Both the position numbers and the translations under genes were made by a program. The notes under the pieces were generated by a model. That model did not search any database. It was not told where the DNA came from and worked only from the letters and a program-made list of their open reading frames with translations. Positions 1 through 8,379 of a DNA stretch of 64,000 bases are shown one piece after another. Origin of the DNA: Paenibacillus sp. USDA918EY (GTDB lineage Bacteria > Bacillota > Bacilli > Paenibacillales > Paenibacillaceae). Location of the stretch: contig NZ_WTWY01000009.1 of the NCBI RefSeq assembly GCF_009870825.1, forward strand, positions 180,774 to 244,773, read 5' to 3'. How positions within the stretch are numbered: position 1 is the stretch's first letter; every line of letters starts with the position of its first letter.

Positions 1-1281
1 GGCGAGCGCGTCGATCACGATCCCGCCGTATACGAATTCAGCCCTCGCATGCAGCGCCGACTCGTCCCGGTCCAAATACAGCTTGGCCGACAGCGCCGGC
101 TGGACGATGCGGTCGCGGATCGCGGAATCCACCGATACCCTTCCGATCTTGCGCAAGCCCGGAACGACCTTCTCCATCAGCGCGTCCATTTGATGCGGGG
201 ATACTTGGATTTTCGCGTGGTCGTGGCGGTATAACAGCGACTTCATCTCGGACAGCAAATAAAGCTCCCGTTCCGGCAACAGATACACTTTCCCCTCCAA
301 AACGGCGCAGCGGTAAGCGTTCATCACCGTCGCTTTTTTCAGGCCCCGGATTTCAAGGCCGTATGCATCCTTCGCGGCGCCGCTGATTTCGAACGTAACC
401 GGAAGGGGCTCATCGCTCGCCTCCATCCGTGCCGGTTCGCCGAAATCCCGCTCAAGCAAAGCTCCCGCAGCGGTCAAACGCGGCAGCAGCGTCTCCCATG
501 CAAGGGGCGGCACCGTCAGCAGCCGCTGGTTTCCCGATGAGGAATACCCGGCATAATACCTTCCCGTTTCGTCATAAGCGAATTCGCTGGCGGCAATGCG
601 CATCAGCTGCTCGATGACCGCCCAGTCTTCGTCCCGGAACGTATGCGCGGACGGATCGTACGTGAACAGCCTCGTAAACGGCAGCGGCCGGCCTTCCTCG
701 ATATGCAGCAGCAGCTGCCGGATGTTTTGCACGACATACGGACGCTTGAGCCCCATTTTCATTTCAATCTTGAATTTGGGTTCGGGCTGGTATTCGTCGG
801 TAATTTTGCATATGAATTCGACGCTGAGCGTTTCCTTCAAGGCGTTTGCAAGCCTTTGGCCCGCTTTGATGCGGCTTTGGTCGGCCGCTTTGTCGAATAA
901 ATCGATCAGGCCGCCGGTCAAACGAATGTCGCGGGAGGTGATGCCCGGCGTCGGCAGCGGCACCACCTCGCCTTTGCGCCGAAGCTCTCCGTTTCCGTTT
1001 TTCTCCTCGTCCAGCATCAGGATCAGGACGGCCGCAATATGCTTGCAGTACGGATAATAACCGCCGTAAGCGCCGCATTCGCATTCCGCGTGAAAATCCG
1101 CGCCGTCAATGTCGATGTGGACATGATAGATCTCATCGTCCTGAACGACGGCCCGGCTGCAGCGGTCCTCATCGTCGCGCTCCACAACCATGACCTGTCC
1201 CTGTTCTACCATCGCTTCTCCGCGTTTGTAGCCCGTGACGCCGCACAGGGTTCTGATTCGTTCTGCGGTAAATGCCAGCAT
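1..1281 (-). CDS. SWIM zinc-finger / SNF2-associated helicase, N-terminal part (cut by window edge)
   Basis: The 427 codons run open to the left edge, so the protein continues outside the window. Near residues 55-75 there is a SWIM-type zinc-binding pattern (CEC, then CKH) that would let the protein bind nucleic acid or a partner. The following region resembles the SNF2-helicase-associated domain found ahead of the DEAD/DEAH motor in Bacillus YwqA/YqhH-like proteins. The helicase motifs themselves are not visible here, so the ATPase assignment is inferred from architecture. The ATG is preceded by GGAAAGGA at a 7-base spacing, which fixes the start. The gene follows the murG homologue after about 100 bases on the same strand and has its own candidate promoter. 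Confidence 0.75.
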   Translation of the reverse strand, partial: MLAFTAERIRTLCGVTGYKRGEAMVEQGQVMVVERDDEDRCSRAVVQDDEIYHVHIDIDGADFHAECECGAYGGYYPYCKHIAAVLILMLDEEKNGNGELRRKGEVVPLPTPGITSRDIRLTGGLIDLFDKAADQSRIKAGQRLANALKETLSVEFICKITDEYQPEPKFKIEMKMGLKRPYVVQNIRQLLLHIEEGRPLPFTRLFTYDPSAHTFRDEDWAVIEQLMRIAASEFAYDETGRYYAGYSSSGNQRLLTVPPLAWETLLPRLTAAGALLERDFGEPARMEASDEPLPVTFEISGAAKDAYGLEIRGLKKATVMNAYRCAVLEGKVYLLPERELYLLSEMKSLLYRHDHAKIQVSPHQMDALMEKVVPGLRKIGRVSVDSAIRDRIVQPALSAKLYLDRDESALHARAEFVYGGIVIDALA

Positions 1282-1340
1282 GAATATGTCCTTTCCGAAA
1301 TCTATATCGTTACATTTTGATTTATTAGTCTCTTCTTACC

Positions 1341-1346
1341 ACTATA
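1341..1346 (-). promoter_or_regulatory. Candidate extended -10 for the SWIM/SNF2 gene
   Basis: On the minus strand TATAGT is preceded by TGG (TGn extended -10), about 60 bases before the start codon. The -35 region (TCTTGA at a 17-base spacing) is weak. No strong terminator separates this site from the upstream murG homologue, so read-through is also possible. Confidence 0.4.
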
Positions 1347-1382
1347 CCATACATCCCGCAAAATCAAGAACTCTTGTTCTCG

Positions 1383-2453
1383 TTATTTGTTGTCGGCAGT
1401 CTCTTTGATTAGGCGGAAAACGGTGGACAGCGCATCGGAACTCGGGTTGCTCCGCATGTTTTCAACGATTTCCTTCCGGCTTTTGAACACGTCCATCACC
1501 CCCGAAAACAAGGTGTCCCCGTCAAGTTCTTCCTCCTCCAAAACTTTGCAATATCCCGCCTTTTCGAACGATTGGGCGTTCAGGATCTGATCCCCCCTGC
1601 TCTGCTGCCGGCTGAGTGGGATGAGCAGCATCGGCTTGCGCAGCGACAAAAACTCGAAAATCGAATTGGAGCCGGCGCGGGAAACGACCAAATCCGCCAT
1701 GGCCAGGACGTCAGGCAATTCGTCGTTGATGTATTCGTACTGACGGTAGCCGGGGATGTCGAGACTCGGGTCGAGCTGCCCTTTCCCGCATATATGGACC
1801 ACTTGAAAATATTTGAGAAGGGTAGGCAGCGCCGATCTCACCGTTTCGTTTATTTTGCGGGCCCCAAGGCTTCCTCCCATGATGAGCAGCACGAACTGGT
1901 TCCGCTGGAAACCGCAAAAATCCCTTCCGCGGTCGGCATTCCCCTGATGAAGCTCCTTCCGGACCACCGCGCCCACGTAACGGCTTTTATCCGTATTCAT
2001 TTGTTCGGCCGTTTCCGGGAACGTCGTGCAGACGACGGATGCCATCGGAATGGAGATGCGGTTGGCGAGGCCCGGCGTAATATCCGATTCATGGATGATG
2101 ACGGGCACTTTGTTCAACCAGGCTCCGATCACCACCGGAACGGACACGAAACCGCCTTTCGAAAACACGACCTGCGGCTTGCGCTTTTTGATCAACCGGT
2201 ATGCTTCATACACGCCTTTGGCCACTTTGAACGGGTCTTTTACGTTTTGAATGTCAAAATAACGTCTTAATTTGCCTGTCGAGATCGGAAAATATTTGAC
2301 TTCGGGCAGGGCTCCCACCAGATCTTTTTCGATGCCTGCCGCGGAACCCGCATATTCGACGGACCAGCCCTCCTCCAAAAATAACGGCATCAGCGCCAGA
2401 TTTACGGTGACATGACCTGCGGAACCCCCGCCGGTAAACATAATTTTGCTCAT
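1383..2453 (-). CDS. murG: MurG-like UDP-GlcNAc:lipid I N-acetylglucosaminyltransferase
   Basis: This 356-residue protein has the MurG fold. An N-terminal glycine-rich loop (GGGSAGH, residues 8-14; canonical MurG has GGTGGH) contacts the lipid pyrophosphate. HESDITPGLANR near residue 121 and MGGSLGARKINE near residue 193 match the MurG acceptor and UDP-sugar binding signatures. The family adds GlcNAc to undecaprenyl-PP-MurNAc-pentapeptide at the inner membrane face to make lipid II. Here the gene is alone and not in a division and cell wall cluster, so it may be a second copy (a MurG2-type paralogue, as in some Bacillus species) and not the housekeeping enzyme. The start is supported by a GGGGGAAG ribosome-binding site and a TATAAT promoter upstream. 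Confidence 0.85.
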   Translation of the reverse strand: MSKIMFTGGGSAGHVTVNLALMPLFLEEGWSVEYAGSAAGIEKDLVGALPEVKYFPISTGKLRRYFDIQNVKDPFKVAKGVYEAYRLIKKRKPQVVFSKGGFVSVPVVIGAWLNKVPVIIHESDITPGLANRISIPMASVVCTTFPETAEQMNTDKSRYVGAVVRKELHQGNADRGRDFCGFQRNQFVLLIMGGSLGARKINETVRSALPTLLKYFQVVHICGKGQLDPSLDIPGYRQYEYINDELPDVLAMADLVVSRAGSNSIFEFLSLRKPMLLIPLSRQQSRGDQILNAQSFEKAGYCKVLEEEELDGDTLFSGVMDVFKSRKEIVENMRSNPSSDALSTVFRLIKETADNK

Positions 2454-2489
2454 AACTTCCCCCTGGATCTTTGTGCAGTGTTTTATTTC

Positions 2490-2518
2490 ATTATACAGCC
2501 CAAAGGGTCGCCTGTGAC
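2490..2518 (-). promoter_or_regulatory. Sigma-A promoter of the murG homologue
   Basis: Reading the minus strand, GTCACA (-35) is followed after 17 bases by a perfect TATAAT (-10), about 40 bases ahead of the start codon. Confidence 0.6.
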
Positions 2519-2558
2519 GATGCCGTCGGCATCAATCCCGAATATAGTCATCAGCCTA

Positions 2559-2587
2559 TTGCTTTTTGCGTCCGAACTCTCTAAAAT
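2559..2587 (+). promoter_or_regulatory. Sigma-A promoter of the ABC-F leader transcript
   Basis: TTGCTT (2559-2564) and TAAAAT (2582-2587) are separated by exactly 17 bases. The predicted transcript starts near 2594 and carries the leader ORF, the intrinsic terminator and then the ABC-F gene. No second promoter fits between the terminator and the ABC-F start. Confidence 0.65.
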
Positions 2588-2622
2588 GTACATATCTATA
2601 TTTTGAAGGAGGTGAGGTAGCA

Positions 2623-2772
2623 GTGGTGCGCAATTTTTCGAACGACCGGATCAATCAGTTGCCGATGGTATTGTCCGGAATTTTTCATGCAGCGGCATTT
2701 GACGGGATCAGTCTGTCCATTTTCCCATATCCGGTTGCTTCAAAAAATTGCGAAATGCCGCTCCTACCTTAA
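2623..2772 (+). CDS. 49-residue leader peptide upstream of the ABC-F gene
   Basis: The GTG start has an excellent ribosome-binding site (AAGGAGGTGAGG, ending about 6 bases upstream) and lies about 30 bases after a good promoter, so the ORF is probably translated. I recognise no protein family in it. Its RNA contains AGCGGCATTT (2691-2700) and the exact reverse complement AAATGCCGCT (2753-2762). The stop codon lies 30 bases before an intrinsic terminator that precedes the ABC-F gene. This arrangement matches the leader peptides that control antibiotic-inducible ABC-F and erm genes by ribosome stalling. The role is inferred from layout; it could also be a small unrelated protein. Confidence 0.45.
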   Translation: MVRNFSNDRINQLPMVLSGIFHAAAFDGISLSIFPYPVASKNCEMPLLP

Positions 2773-2802
2773 CTTCAACGGATGAATATGCGTTGAACGT
2801 TC

Positions 2803-2836
2803 AAGCCGCGGGGACATTTCCCTGCGGCTTTTTTTC
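2803..2836 (+). terminator. Intrinsic terminator/attenuator in the ABC-F leader
   Basis: An 11-bp stem (AAGCCGC-G-GGG paired with CCC-T-GCGGCTT, one G-U pair) encloses a 6-base loop and is followed by a run of seven T. It ends 33 bases before the ABC-F start codon, leaving no room for another promoter, so the gene can be expressed only when polymerase passes this hairpin. Confidence 0.75.
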
Positions 2837-2868
2837 TGTAGGTCCCGGCATCTATGGAGGAAAAACAA

Positions 2869-4767
2869 ATGATGATTCAATGCAAAAACGTGCAAAAATA
2901 CCATGGCGCCCAGCTGGTGCTGTCCGATATCAGCTTCGAAATTTCCCGCGGGGAAAAGGTTGCCCTCATCGGCCGGAACGGCAGCGGCAAAACGACCCTG
3001 CTCCGGCTTCTGAACGGGGACGAAACCCCGGATCAGGGCCAAATCGCCATCCAAAAAGGGGTGAAAACCGGTTTGCTCGCCCAAATTCCGGAAGCCGCCG
3101 CGGAAGAAACGGTTCGTGACGTGCTCCTTCGCCCGTTTGCCCTTGTCCTCGAATGGCAGAACCGGATGCGTACGCTGGAAACGCTCATGTCCGATCCGAA
3201 AAAAAGCGGCGATCCGAAAGCGCTGGCGGGCTGGCTTGACGAATACGGCAAGCTGCAGGAGCGGTTCGAACGCGCAAACGGTTATGAAATCGAAGCTTCG
3301 ATCGCCAAAATCACGGCCGGCCTGGGGATTCCCGCGGAGCAGCTGCCCCAAGCCTTCGCTTCCCTCTCCGGCGGGGAGAAAACGAAAATCGGCCTCGCAT
3401 CGCTCCTGCTGGAGCAGCCGGACCTTTTGCTGCTGGATGAGCCGACGAACCATCTGGACATGGCGGCGCTGGAATGGCTGGAGCAGTTTTTGGCGGAATA
3501 TGCCGGCACGGTGCTGGTCATTTCGCATGACCGATATTTTCTGGATCGGCTCGTCACGAAGGTGATTGAAATCGAAGACGGCGAAGCGTTCATCTACCAT
3601 GCCAACTACAGCGGCTTCCAAAAAGAGAAGGAAGAACGGCTGCTGCTGCAATTCGCGGAATATCAGGAACAGCAGAAAAAGATCAAAAAAATGCAGGAAA
3701 GCATCAAACAGCTGATCGAATGGGGCAACCAGGCCAATCCGCCGAATGCGGGTTTTCACCGGCGCGCCGCTTCGATGCAAAAAGCGCTCGACCGCATGGT
3801 GAAGGTGAAACGGCCCGTGCTCGAACGCAAAAAAATGGATCTCCGGCTCAAGCAGGATGACCGTTCGGGCAAACAGGTCGTTCTGTTTGATCAAGTCGGC
3901 AAAGCCTTCGGAGACCGCTTCCTGTTCAGGAATGTAAACGGGCTGCTCCGTTATGGCGAAACCGCTATGCTGCTGGGGGCGAACGGGTGCGGCAAAAGCA
4001 CCTTGCTGCACATGCTTTTGGGACGTGAAGCGGTGACGGAAGGGGCGGTTTCCTTGGGGTCCCGCGTTGTCGTCGGTTATCTTGCGCAGCAGGAGCATCC
4101 GGACGACGTCCGGCAGACGGTGCTTCAATATTACCGCGAGCACGCGGGCATCGAGGAAGGGGAAGCCAGGGGCAAGCTGGCGCGCTTTTTGTTCTACGGA
4201 CCCGACGTGTTCAAAAACGTCGCCAGCCTATCCGGGGGCGAATGGACGCGCCTGCGGTTTGCCGTGCTGATGGAGCTGAAGCCGAATCTGCTCATTCTCG
4301 ACGAACCGACCAACCATCTGGATATCGACTCCAGGGAGGTGCTTGAAGAAGCGCTGGAGGACTTTCCGGGAACCATTCTTGCCGTCTCCCATGACCGTTA
4401 CTTTATAAGCCGTCTTGGCAGCGTAATTTGGAGCTTGGGGCAGGGCGGGCTTGAGCTCATCCATGGAGGGCTGGAGGAATATCGGCGGCGCGCCGTTTCG
4501 GAAAAGCCGGCGACCGTGCGGGAAACCGAAGCCCTTTCTGTACCGGCTTCCAGGAAGAAGCCTGCGGCCGTTTCAAAAATGCCGCCAAGAAACTGGGAAG
4601 AGGAAATCGAAATCGCCGAACGGCAAATTCAGAGCCTCGATGCGCAAATGATGGACCTTGCTGTCGCCAGCGACGCCCAGCGGCTGGCGGAGCTGCACAG
4701 CATCCGCGAACGGCTCGAGGAGGAACTGCGCCGCCTATATGAAGAATGGATGGGCGCCTCCGAATAA
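2869..4767 (+). CDS. ABC-F family ribosome-associated ATPase (antibiotic-resistance-like)
   Basis: The protein has two ABC ATPase domains and no membrane segments. NBD1 has Walker A GRNGSGKTT near residue 35, LSGGE near 166 and DEPTNHLD near 190. NBD2 has GANGCGKST near 371, LSGGE near 454 and a second DEPTNHLD near 478. A long charged linker (about residues 245-330) and a C-terminal coiled coil are typical of ABC-F proteins that bind the ribosomal E site and either modulate translation or dislodge antibiotics. The ATG at 2869 is preferred over one at 2854 because GGAGG lies 8 bases before it. The upstream leader peptide and attenuator favour a drug-inducible protection factor, but the antibiotic class cannot be read from sequence. 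Confidence 0.85.
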   Translation: MMIQCKNVQKYHGAQLVLSDISFEISRGEKVALIGRNGSGKTTLLRLLNGDETPDQGQIAIQKGVKTGLLAQIPEAAAEETVRDVLLRPFALVLEWQNRMRTLETLMSDPKKSGDPKALAGWLDEYGKLQERFERANGYEIEASIAKITAGLGIPAEQLPQAFASLSGGEKTKIGLASLLLEQPDLLLLDEPTNHLDMAALEWLEQFLAEYAGTVLVISHDRYFLDRLVTKVIEIEDGEAFIYHANYSGFQKEKEERLLLQFAEYQEQQKKIKKMQESIKQLIEWGNQANPPNAGFHRRAASMQKALDRMVKVKRPVLERKKMDLRLKQDDRSGKQVVLFDQVGKAFGDRFLFRNVNGLLRYGETAMLLGANGCGKSTLLHMLLGREAVTEGAVSLGSRVVVGYLAQQEHPDDVRQTVLQYYREHAGIEEGEARGKLARFLFYGPDVFKNVASLSGGEWTRLRFAVLMELKPNLLILDEPTNHLDIDSREVLEEALEDFPGTILAVSHDRYFISRLGSVIWSLGQGGLELIHGGLEEYRRRAVSEKPATVRETEALSVPASRKKPAAVSKMPPRNWEEEIEIAERQIQSLDAQMMDLAVASDAQRLAELHSIRERLEEELRRLYEEWMGASE

Positions 4768-4769
4768 AA

Positions 4770-4811
4770 AAACGCAGCCTGCTCCCCAGGGAGACGGGCT
4801 GTGTTTTTATG
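4770..4811. terminator. Bidirectional terminator between ABC-F gene and ctc
   Basis: AACGCAGCC pairs with GGCTGTGTT (one G-U pair), with an inner CTCC/GGAG helix. T-rich tails flank it on both strands, so it can end the convergent ABC-F and ctc transcripts. Confidence 0.75.
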
Positions 4812-4860
4812 TTTCGGCTTCCGGTTTCGAGTCAACCCGAACGACGGAAGCTGATCATCT

Positions 4861-5481
4861 CTATTCCTTCGCTTCTTCTCCCGAAGCTTCCGGCGCTGCA
4901 TCGCCCTCGGCTTCCGCTTCGCCTTCGTCTTGGAGCACGGCCCGCGGAGCGGTGACGGATGCAATCAATTCTTCAGGGGAAGCCACCAGCGTCACGCCTT
5001 CAGGCAGCTTGATGTCCGAAGCGGCCAGCTTGTCCCCCATCTGGAGATGCGTAATGTCCACCGGGATCGTAGCCGGCAAATCTGCTGGCAGCCCTTCAAC
5101 CTCAAGCTCCGTTTCCAGATGCTGAAGCACGCCGCCGACTTTCGTTCCTTCCGCGGTTCCCTGGAATTCGATCGGCACGCGGACTTTCAGCCGCTTGTTC
5201 GCGGATATTTGCAAGAAATCGACGTGGCTCACGGCCCCGCTTTTTTTCTGGAAATCTTTAATGATCACGTTAAAATCGGAGGTGCCTTCCACTTTTAGCT
5301 TAAACATTTCGGTGCGTCCCGTCCGGGCCACCTTCATCAGTTCCTTGGCATCGACGCTCAGCGGGATGCTTTCCGTTTGCGAGCCGTAAACGACGGCCGG
5401 AATGCGCCCGCTTTCCCTCAGTTTGCGCAAGCTCGAGTGCTTGGTATCTTTTCTCGGCTCAGCCGTAAGCGTATGTGACAT
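4861..5481 (-). CDS. ctc: 50S ribosomal protein L25 / general stress protein Ctc
   Basis: The 206 residues match the long TL5/Ctc form of L25. An N-terminal 5S rRNA-binding domain starts RKDTKHSSLRKLRESG and continues with IPAVVYG. A C-terminal beta domain with GDKLAASDIKLPEGV follows, ending in an acidic Glu/Ala tail. The protein binds 5S rRNA in the central protuberance of the 50S subunit. In Bacillus subtilis ctc is a classic sigma-B stress gene, and a sigma-B-like promoter is visible here at 5546-5571. The start ATG follows AAGGAGGTAATG. The gene stands alone between two terminators. Confidence 0.93.
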   Translation of the reverse strand: MSHTLTAEPRKDTKHSSLRKLRESGRIPAVVYGSQTESIPLSVDAKELMKVARTGRTEMFKLKVEGTSDFNVIIKDFQKKSGAVSHVDFLQISANKRLKVRVPIEFQGTAEGTKVGGVLQHLETELEVEGLPADLPATIPVDITHLQMGDKLAASDIKLPEGVTLVASPEELIASVTAPRAVLQDEGEAEAEGDAAPEASGEEAKE

Positions 5482-5545
5482 CTAGCATTACCTCCTTGGA
5501 TATCGCCAAATCTATCGCCGCCATTCGAAACGGCATACTTATGTA

Positions 5546-5571
5546 TTACCCATTCCGGAGACAAATCAAAC
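5546..5571 (-). promoter_or_regulatory. Sigma-B-type promoter of ctc
   Basis: On the minus strand GTTTGA is followed after 14 bases by GGGTAA. This fits the general-stress sigma-B consensus (GTTTAA, 12-15 bases, GGGTAT), and no good sigma-A promoter is seen in the same gap. Recognition by sigma-B is inferred. Confidence 0.6.
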
Positions 5572-5598
5572 ATTCGCCTATGAAAATTCGGCGCGGAC

Positions 5599-5630
5599 AA
5601 AAAAAGACGGAAGCACGCCTGCCCCCGTCT
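5599..5630 (-). terminator. Terminator of the monosaccharide ABC transporter operon
   Basis: On the minus strand AGACGG pairs with CCGTCT, with an inner GCA/TGC helix, followed by seven T. It lies just past the stop codon of the permease gene. Confidence 0.8.
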
Positions 5631-5641
5631 ATTTTGCCGAA

Positions 5642-6808
5642 TCACGATACGCTGCTTTTCTTTTTGTTGTAAATGTCGAAGGCGACGGCCGCAAGCAGGA
5701 CAAGCCCTTTGATGCCCTGCTGCCAGTCGATGCCAAGGCCGATGAGCGACATGCCGTTGTTCAGGATGCCCATGACAAGCCCGCCGATGATCGCCCCGAA
5801 CACCGTTCCGATGCCGCCTGTCGCCGAAGCCCCGCCGATGAAGCTTGCGGCGATCGCGTCGAGCTCGAAGTTGGTGCCGGCCCTTGGCGTTGCCGCGTTC
5901 AGGCGCGCGGCGAAGATCAGGCCGGAGATGGCCGCCATGACGCCCATGTTGACGAACACCCAGAACGTTACCTTTTTCGTTTTGACACCGGACAGCCCCG
6001 CCGCTTTTTCGTTGCCGCCGATCGCGTAAATATGGCGTCCCATCACCGTTTTGTTCATGACGAAGGAATAGATGAGAATAAGCGCAAGCAGCAGAATCAA
6101 AATGTTCGGCAGCCCCGCGTAACTGGCCAGCATAAACGCAAACGCTACGATGATGGCCGCGATAATGACAAGCTTGAGGATGAACAAACCGCCGGGCAAA
6201 ACGTCGAAGTTGTATTTTTTCTTGGATTTCCGGTCGCGAAGTTCATTGATGACAAAAATGACGGTGCAAATGACGCCGGCCGCAATCGCCACCACATTGA
6301 TGCTGCCGCTGCCCAAATCCGGGATGAAACCGGAGCTGATCTTTTGAAAGCCTGCCGGGAACGGCGAGATGGATTGGCCTTTCAGCACGATCATGGTCAA
6401 TCCCCGGAATAGCAGCATGCCCGCAAGCGTGACGATAAATGCCGGGATTTTGACGTAAGCGACCCAAAAACCTTGCCATGCGCCGATCAGCGCGCCGACG
6501 ATGAGCGAGGCGATGACCGCAATGACCGGATGCAGGTGCATATCCACCATCATGATCCCCGCGACCGCGCCCACGAAGGCGGCGACCGATCCGACCGAAA
6601 GGTCGATGTGTCCCGTAATGATGACCAGCACCATGCCGATGGCCAGAACGAGAATATAGCTGTTTTGCAAAATCAGGTTCGTTATGTTGATCGGCTCGAG
6701 CAGCAGGCCGCCCGTAATCAATTGGAAAAAGATCATGATAACGACAAGCGCGATGATCATTCCGTATTGGCGGATGTTATTTTTGAACAATTTAACAATC
6801 GTTTCCAT
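5642..6808 (-). CDS. Monosaccharide ABC transporter permease (MmsB/GguB/XylH type)
   Basis: This 388-residue, strongly hydrophobic protein has about ten predicted membrane segments. It carries the permease loop typical of the ribose/xylose class (LSGVKTKKVTFWVFVNMGVMAAISG region, then GGASATGGIGTVFGAIIGG). It would form the membrane channel for pentose or hexose import with the ATPase and binding protein encoded upstream. Its start overlaps the end of the ATPase gene by 17 bases, showing translational coupling. The length fits the multiple-monosaccharide permease subfamily. The exact sugar cannot be determined from sequence. Confidence 0.88.
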   Translation of the reverse strand: METIVKLFKNNIRQYGMIIALVVIMIFFQLITGGLLLEPINITNLILQNSYILVLAIGMVLVIITGHIDLSVGSVAAFVGAVAGIMMVDMHLHPVIAVIASLIVGALIGAWQGFWVAYVKIPAFIVTLAGMLLFRGLTMIVLKGQSISPFPAGFQKISSGFIPDLGSGSINVVAIAAGVICTVIFVINELRDRKSKKKYNFDVLPGGLFILKLVIIAAIIVAFAFMLASYAGLPNILILLLALILIYSFVMNKTVMGRHIYAIGGNEKAAGLSGVKTKKVTFWVFVNMGVMAAISGLIFAARLNAATPRAGTNFELDAIAASFIGGASATGGIGTVFGAIIGGLVMGILNNGMSLIGLGIDWQQGIKGLVLLAAVAFDIYNKKKSSVS

Positions 6809-8342
6809 GCTTTGGACCTCCAGTCTTGGTCATGAATCTCATCAATGTTTCCTGCGAAGCCTCTTCCCGGCTGACTTCCCCGGTAATTCGTCCCGCGTTC
6901 ATTACGTAGATCCGGTCGCAGATGCCCAAAATTTCCGGGAGCTCGGACGAGATGACCAGAACGGCTTTCCCCTCGTCGGCCAACTGATTGATGATCGTAT
7001 AAATTTCGTATTTGGCCCCGACGTCGATGCCGCGCGTAGGCTCATCCAGGATCAGAACATCCGGCTCGGAAAATATCCATTTGCTGAGAACCACCTTCTG
7101 CTGGTTGCCGCCGCTGAGATTGCCGGTTTTCTGCAAAATGTTCGGCGCTTTGATCTTCAGCTTTTTCCGCATGTCCTCCGCGACGAGAATTTCCTGCTTG
7201 TCGTTGATGACGCCTTTTTTCGCCAGCTTGGAAAGCCCGGTAAGCGAAATGTTGCGCTTGATATCGTCGATCAGGATCAGCCCGTAATGTTTGCGGTCTT
7301 CCGTCACGTAGGCAAAGCCGTTGTTTATGGCCTGGGTCACGGTGTTGTTTTCGATGGGCTTGCCGTCCTTGTACAGCGTGCCGCTGACGTTTCGGCCGTA
7401 GGATTTGCCGAAGACGCTCATCGCCAGTTCCGTCCGACCCGCTCCCATCAGTCCTGCAATCCCGACGATTTCTCCGCGGCGGACATGCAGGTTGACGTTG
7501 TCGAGCACTTTGCGGTCGGCCCGAACCTCGTCATATACCGTCCAGTCCTTGATCTCCAAAATAACGTCGCCGATGTTCGGCATACGTTCCGGATAGCGGT
7601 TCGTCAAATCCCGTCCGACCATGCCGCGAATGATGCGGTCCTCGTTCACATCCCCGCTTTTCATGTCGAGCGTTTCGATCGTTTGTCCGTCGCGCAGAAT
7701 CGTGATCGAATCCGACACTTTCGAAACTTCGTTAAGCTTGTGGGAAATGAGGATGCAGGAAATGCCCTGCTTCTTGAACTCAAGCATCAGCTGGAGCAAG
7801 TTTTCGCTGTCGTCTTCGTTCAATGCGGCCGTCGGTTCATCCAAAATAAGCAGCTTCACTTTCTTCGAGAGCGCTTTCGCGATTTCCACCAGCTGCTGCT
7901 TGCCGACTCCGAGGTTCCCTACGGGCGTGTTCGGATGTTCGTTCAGCCCTACCTTCTGCAGCAGCTCGCGGGAACCCGCGATCGTCTCGTTCCAGTTCAT
8001 CAAGCCTTTTCGGGACCGTTCGTTGCCGAGAAAAATGTTTTCCGCGATGGACAGGTAAGGAATAAGCGCCAGCTCCTGATGGATGATGACGATGCCGAGC
8101 TCTTCGCTTTGTTTGATGTTTTTGAATTCGCACACGCTGCCCTTGAACAAAATATCCCCTTCGTACGTGCCGTGCGGGTACACGCCGCTTAACACTTTCA
8201 TCAGCGTGGATTTGCCCGCCCCGTTTTCCCCGCACAGCGAATGGATTTCGCCTTCCCGGATTTTCAGGTTGACGTTGTCGAGCGCTTTGACGCCCGGAAA
8301 CGCTTTCGTAATGTTCCGCATTTCAAGAATGTATTCCGACAT
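6792..8342 (-). CDS. Monosaccharide ABC transporter ATPase (MmsA/GguA type)
   Basis: The protein has two fused ABC domains. The first carries GENGAGKST and the family's variant signature VGKQQLVEIAKAL; the second has a degenerate Walker A region (GLMGAGRTE) and LSGGNQQKVVLSKW with LDEPTRGIDVG. This asymmetric duplication is the hallmark of class II sugar importers (RbsA, XylG, MglA, GguA). It energises uptake through the downstream permease. I place the start at MSEYILEMRN because GGAAGG sits 8 bases upstream; a GTG nine bases earlier is possible. The gene lies 37 bases after the binding-protein gene in one operon. Confidence 0.9.
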   Translation of the reverse strand: MSEYILEMRNITKAFPGVKALDNVNLKIREGEIHSLCGENGAGKSTLMKVLSGVYPHGTYEGDILFKGSVCEFKNIKQSEELGIVIIHQELALIPYLSIAENIFLGNERSRKGLMNWNETIAGSRELLQKVGLNEHPNTPVGNLGVGKQQLVEIAKALSKKVKLLILDEPTAALNEDDSENLLQLMLEFKKQGISCILISHKLNEVSKVSDSITILRDGQTIETLDMKSGDVNEDRIIRGMVGRDLTNRYPERMPNIGDVILEIKDWTVYDEVRADRKVLDNVNLHVRRGEIVGIAGLMGAGRTELAMSVFGKSYGRNVSGTLYKDGKPIENNTVTQAINNGFAYVTEDRKHYGLILIDDIKRNISLTGLSKLAKKGVINDKQEILVAEDMRKKLKIKAPNILQKTGNLSGGNQQKVVLSKWIFSEPDVLILDEPTRGIDVGAKYEIYTIINQLADEGKAVLVISSELPEILGICDRIYVMNAGRITGEVSREEASQETLMRFMTKTGGPKHGNDC

Positions 8343-8379
8343 AGGTTTCACCTTCCGATCGTTCGAGTATATGGACGGC

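Noticed and set aside
2764..4143. Minus-strand open frame opposite the ABC-F gene
   Set aside because: It is a shadow of the ABC-F coding sequence, lacks a family signature and would cross the attenuator.
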